Origin: Phycisphaerales bacterium
GTDB lineage: Bacteria; Bacteroidota; Bacteroidia; Chitinophagales; Chitinophagaceae
Direction: 5' to 3'
Length of the DNA: 64,000 nt
NCBI GenBank assembly: GCA_030054025.1
Contig: JASGCQ010000002.1
Coordinates: 1-64,000, forward strand
The notes under the pieces were generated by a model. The model had not been told where the DNA came from, ran no database searches, and saw only the letters and a list, made by a program, of their open reading frames with translations. Shown here piece after piece: positions 61,949 through 64,000 of the stretch. Both the position numbers and the translations under genes were made by a program. How positions within the stretch are numbered: the stretch's first letter is position 1; every line of letters starts with the position of its first letter.

Positions 61949-63352
61949 TTATCCAATGCCTATCTCTTGGTGTTGTGCTGGGATTTCTACGTCACGGAAA
62001 CCTTTTCGGATCAGGCGTGCTTTGAAATGTTGTTGCACATTGTATTCGCCATGCACCAAAAATAATTTTTCTACTTCTCTAGCATCTTGACATGCCAACC
62101 ATTGGCACATATCATCGTAATCGCCATGAGCACTCATGCTTTTTATGGAGCCTACTTCTGCATTCACCATAAAATGTTTGCCGAAAATAGACACTTCGGC
62201 TGCGCCAGAAGCGAGTCGTGCGCCCAATGATTGCGGCTCACAATAACCTACGATGAGTATGGTGTTTTTTGCATTTTCAATATTGTGCAAGATGTGATGT
62301 TTTACTCGTCCGGCCTCTGCCATACCCGAAGCGGAGATAATGACACAAGGTTCTTTGTTTTCATTGAGGGCAATGGATTCGTTGGCGTTTTCTATAAAAG
62401 ATAGTCCTGTAAAATCAAAAACATCTTCATCTCTTTTGAGCATGTTTTGTACCGAAGTATTGAAACATTCGGGATGTTCTTTGATAATATTCGTTGCTTT
62501 GATAGAAAGTGGGCTGTCCACATAATAGTTGAGTTTGGGCAGACGATTTTCTAGTTCTAATCGGTTGAGTGCGTACAAAAGTTCTTGTGTTCGCCCTACG
62601 CTGAATGCAGGAATGATGAGTTTGCCTTTTTTATCAATACAAGTATGTTTGATGTATTGCAGTAAGTCGTCTATCATCGGTTTGGCATCTTCGTGCAATT
62701 TGTCGCCATAAGTGCTTTCCATGATAATGACATCGGCTTGTGGAAATAGCTGCGGAGAGCGCAATATTACATCTCTGTATCGTCCCAAATCGCCGCTAAA
62801 AGTGATTCGTTTTGTTTTGCCCTCTTCTTTTATTTTTAGATTTACTGCTGCACTCCCCAAGATGTGACCAGTATCGGTATAAAGCAATTCGATGTCGGGG
62901 TCTATCTGTTTGGCTTGGTTGTAAGGCACGGTTTGGAATAAGGGCAGCACATTATTGGCATCTTCCAAATTATACAAAGGTTCTATGAGTTCCCTCCCGT
63001 CTCTTTGCCTTTGTTTGTTGATGTGCTCTACATCCGATACTTGTATGCGTGCAGAATCTAACAACATGATTTTGGCTAAATCTTCTGTAGCGTCGGTACA
63101 ATAAATAGGACCATTATAACCTTCGGCAACCAAGCGCGGCAGCAAACCGATATGGTCTATATGTGCGTGAGAAATAATGACGTAGCTCAACCCTGAGGGT
63201 TCGAAACCAAAATTCTTATTCATATCTAAGGTTTCTTTACCCATTCCTTGAAACAAACCGCAATCGAGTAATACTTTTTTGCCGTTTTTGAGATGAATAA
63301 TATGTTTGGAACCGGTAACTGTGCGTGCTGCACCGTGAAATGAGATTTTCAT
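61949..63352 (-). CDS. MBL-fold beta-CASP RNA-type hydrolase
   Basis: The predicted protein has 467 residues. Metallo-beta-lactamase motifs are LLDCGLFQG, ISHAHIDHIG (HxHxDH, motif 2), TDTGHILGSAAV (motif 3) and TFSGDLGR (motif 4). The beta-CASP domain follows, with IIMESTYGDKLH, IPAFSVGRTQELLYAL, VIISASGMAEAGRVKHH (motif B region) and the C-terminal SAHGDYDDMCQW and FLVHGE (motif C His). It belongs to the CPSF73-like bacterial group (RNA exo/endonuclease). The substrate is unknown. It begins with ATG and has no close co-directional partner. Confidence 0.93.
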   Translation of the reverse strand: MKISFHGAARTVTGSKHIIHLKNGKKVLLDCGLFQGMGKETLDMNKNFGFEPSGLSYVIISHAHIDHIGLLPRLVAEGYNGPIYCTDATEDLAKIMLLDSARIQVSDVEHINKQRQRDGRELIEPLYNLEDANNVLPLFQTVPYNQAKQIDPDIELLYTDTGHILGSAAVNLKIKEEGKTKRITFSGDLGRYRDVILRSPQLFPQADVIIMESTYGDKLHEDAKPMIDDLLQYIKHTCIDKKGKLIIPAFSVGRTQELLYALNRLELENRLPKLNYYVDSPLSIKATNIIKEHPECFNTSVQNMLKRDEDVFDFTGLSFIENANESIALNENKEPCVIISASGMAEAGRVKHHILHNIENAKNTILIVGYCEPQSLGARLASGAAEVSIFGKHFMVNAEVGSIKSMSAHGDYDDMCQWLACQDAREVEKLFLVHGEYNVQQHFKARLIRKGFRDVEIPAQHQEIGIG

Positions 63353-63526
63353 CTGCTATTATTTATTTTTAGTTGATTGTTATTCGATACTATGAATGCT
63401 TGAAGGTAAAATTTCTTTGTTCAAAAAGCTCTGTTCATCTGTTATTTTTGCTTTTTAGTGTACAAATACACAAAACCTTGTATTAGCTTAGGTATAAAAA
63501 AGAAATTTTTTGAAGCATCAATTAAA

Positions 63527-63534
63527 TATATTTG
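63527..63534 (+). promoter_or_regulatory. -7 box (TATATTTG) of the ExbB/TolQ-type gene
   Basis: An exact TAnnTTTG followed by C, 26 bp before the ATG at 63561. Confidence 0.55.
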
Positions 63535-63560
63535 CGGAATACTATACTAATAGCTCGGAA

Positions 63561-64000
63561 ATGATTTTAAACACCATATTGCTTCAAACCGATACAATAA
63601 CACAAGCCATAGCAGAAACTGCGACATCGGCAAAACAAAAATTATCCCTTTTTTCTTTGCTCAAAGAAGGAGGGATTTTGATGATTCCTTTGTTGCTCTG
63701 TTCTGTAGCAATGGTATATATTTTTTGGGAGCGATTTACAGCGATTCGTAAGGCTTCTGTTTGGGATGCCAATTTTATTGCTCGTATCAGAGAGCAGATT
63801 GTTTCGGACAATCTACAGGGTGCTAAATCGCAATGCAAAAGTACCAACTCTCCTATTGCTCGCATGATTGAGAAAGGGGTCAATCGAATAGGTAAACCAG
63901 TGGATAGTATAGAAAAAGCAATGGAGACTGTAGGGAAATTAGAAGTTTATCAGTTAGAAAAGAATATGTCAGCTTTGCACACGATTTCGCGTATTGCACC
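63561..64000 (+). CDS. MotA/TolQ/ExbB proton channel family protein (partial)
   Basis: This is the N-terminal 146 codons; the gene runs off the window. A short N-terminal segment rich in Thr/Ala is followed by SLLKEGGILMIPLLLCSVAMVYIFWERF, the first transmembrane helix and its flanks as in TolQ/ExbB (segment quoted by its core GGILMIPLLLCSVAMVYIF), and then a cytoplasmic helical region (ARIREQIVSDNLQGAKSQCK, SPIARMIEKGVNRIGKP). It also has the family's LEVYQLEKNMSALHTISRIAP continuation, just before the second helix. It would energise a TonB- or TolA-type envelope system; biopolymer-transport partners are expected downstream. Confidence 0.9.
   Translation, partial: MILNTILLQTDTITQAIAETATSAKQKLSLFSLLKEGGILMIPLLLCSVAMVYIFWERFTAIRKASVWDANFIARIREQIVSDNLQGAKSQCKSTNSPIARMIEKGVNRIGKPVDSIEKAMETVGKLEVYQLEKNMSALHTISRIA

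Overview
The window is chromosomal DNA from a member of the Bacteroidota, most probably a Chitinophagaceae-like (Sphingobacteriia/Chitinophagia) bacterium. The reasons are the gene content (DUF4290, GWxTD, BatB/BatC-like VWA-TPR, archaeal-type ProRS, MiaE, FadL-like OMPs, RHS proteins of the Bacteroidota type) and repeated exact matches to the Bacteroidota -7 promoter box TAnnTTTG just upstream of many genes. No tRNA, rRNA or CRISPR array was found.

Region 1 (1-8.53 kb, accessory). On the minus strand lie four 5'-truncated RHS C-terminal pieces, three of which are followed directly by a small membrane-anchored or exported protein. The order is RHS-metallopeptidase tip, 167-aa exported protein, RHS-'HPTGH...QC' tip, 163-aa anchored protein, a second related RHS tip, a paralogous anchored protein, and an RHS tip with a DUF6973-like motif set. 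This looks like a stack of displaced polymorphic-toxin C-terminal/immunity cassettes. The cores are GC-rich and the tips and partner genes AT-rich. Recurrent short motifs mark the joints, two different toxins carry the same C-terminal tail, and the 5' end of the stack abuts an IS256/Mutator-type IS remnant whose terminal repeat is visible.

Region 2 (8.6-17.6 kb) holds rpiB-tatC, a small exported protein, a phosphate-uptake set (porin, DUF47, PiT transporter), and a divergent pair suggesting polyhydroxyalkanoate metabolism (PhaE-like protein and PhaJ-like hydratase), followed by ccmB. A decayed helical-repeat (YtxH/LEA-like) gene sits at 17.74-18.02 kb.

Region 3 (18.1-27.3 kb) reads mostly rightward: a class III aminotransferase, MscS channel, UDP-glucose dehydrogenase plus UDP-glucuronate decarboxylase (UDP-xylose supply), a YceI lipoprotein, a FUSC-type membrane protein and an exported protein, then miaE leftward.

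Region 4 (27.4-48.6 kb) is housekeeping and envelope: FadL-like OMP, a Tyr/Asn/Gly-rich exported protein, proS, murA (with Asp at the fosfomycin-reactive Cys position), DUF4290, dapF, GWxTD, WbqC, a VWA-TPR Bat protein, TraB/GumN, ZIP transporter, mdh, a 1160-aa surface protein, ssb, rfbC and a TPR protein.

Region 5 (48.8-61.6 kb) is rpoB and rpoC, on the same strand but separated by about 4.5 kb carrying four genes: a zincin lipoprotein, a small lipoprotein, a glycosyltransferase and a polytopic membrane protein. rpoB is not preceded by rplKAJL. The window ends with an MBL/beta-CASP hydrolase and the start of an ExbB/TolQ-type gene.
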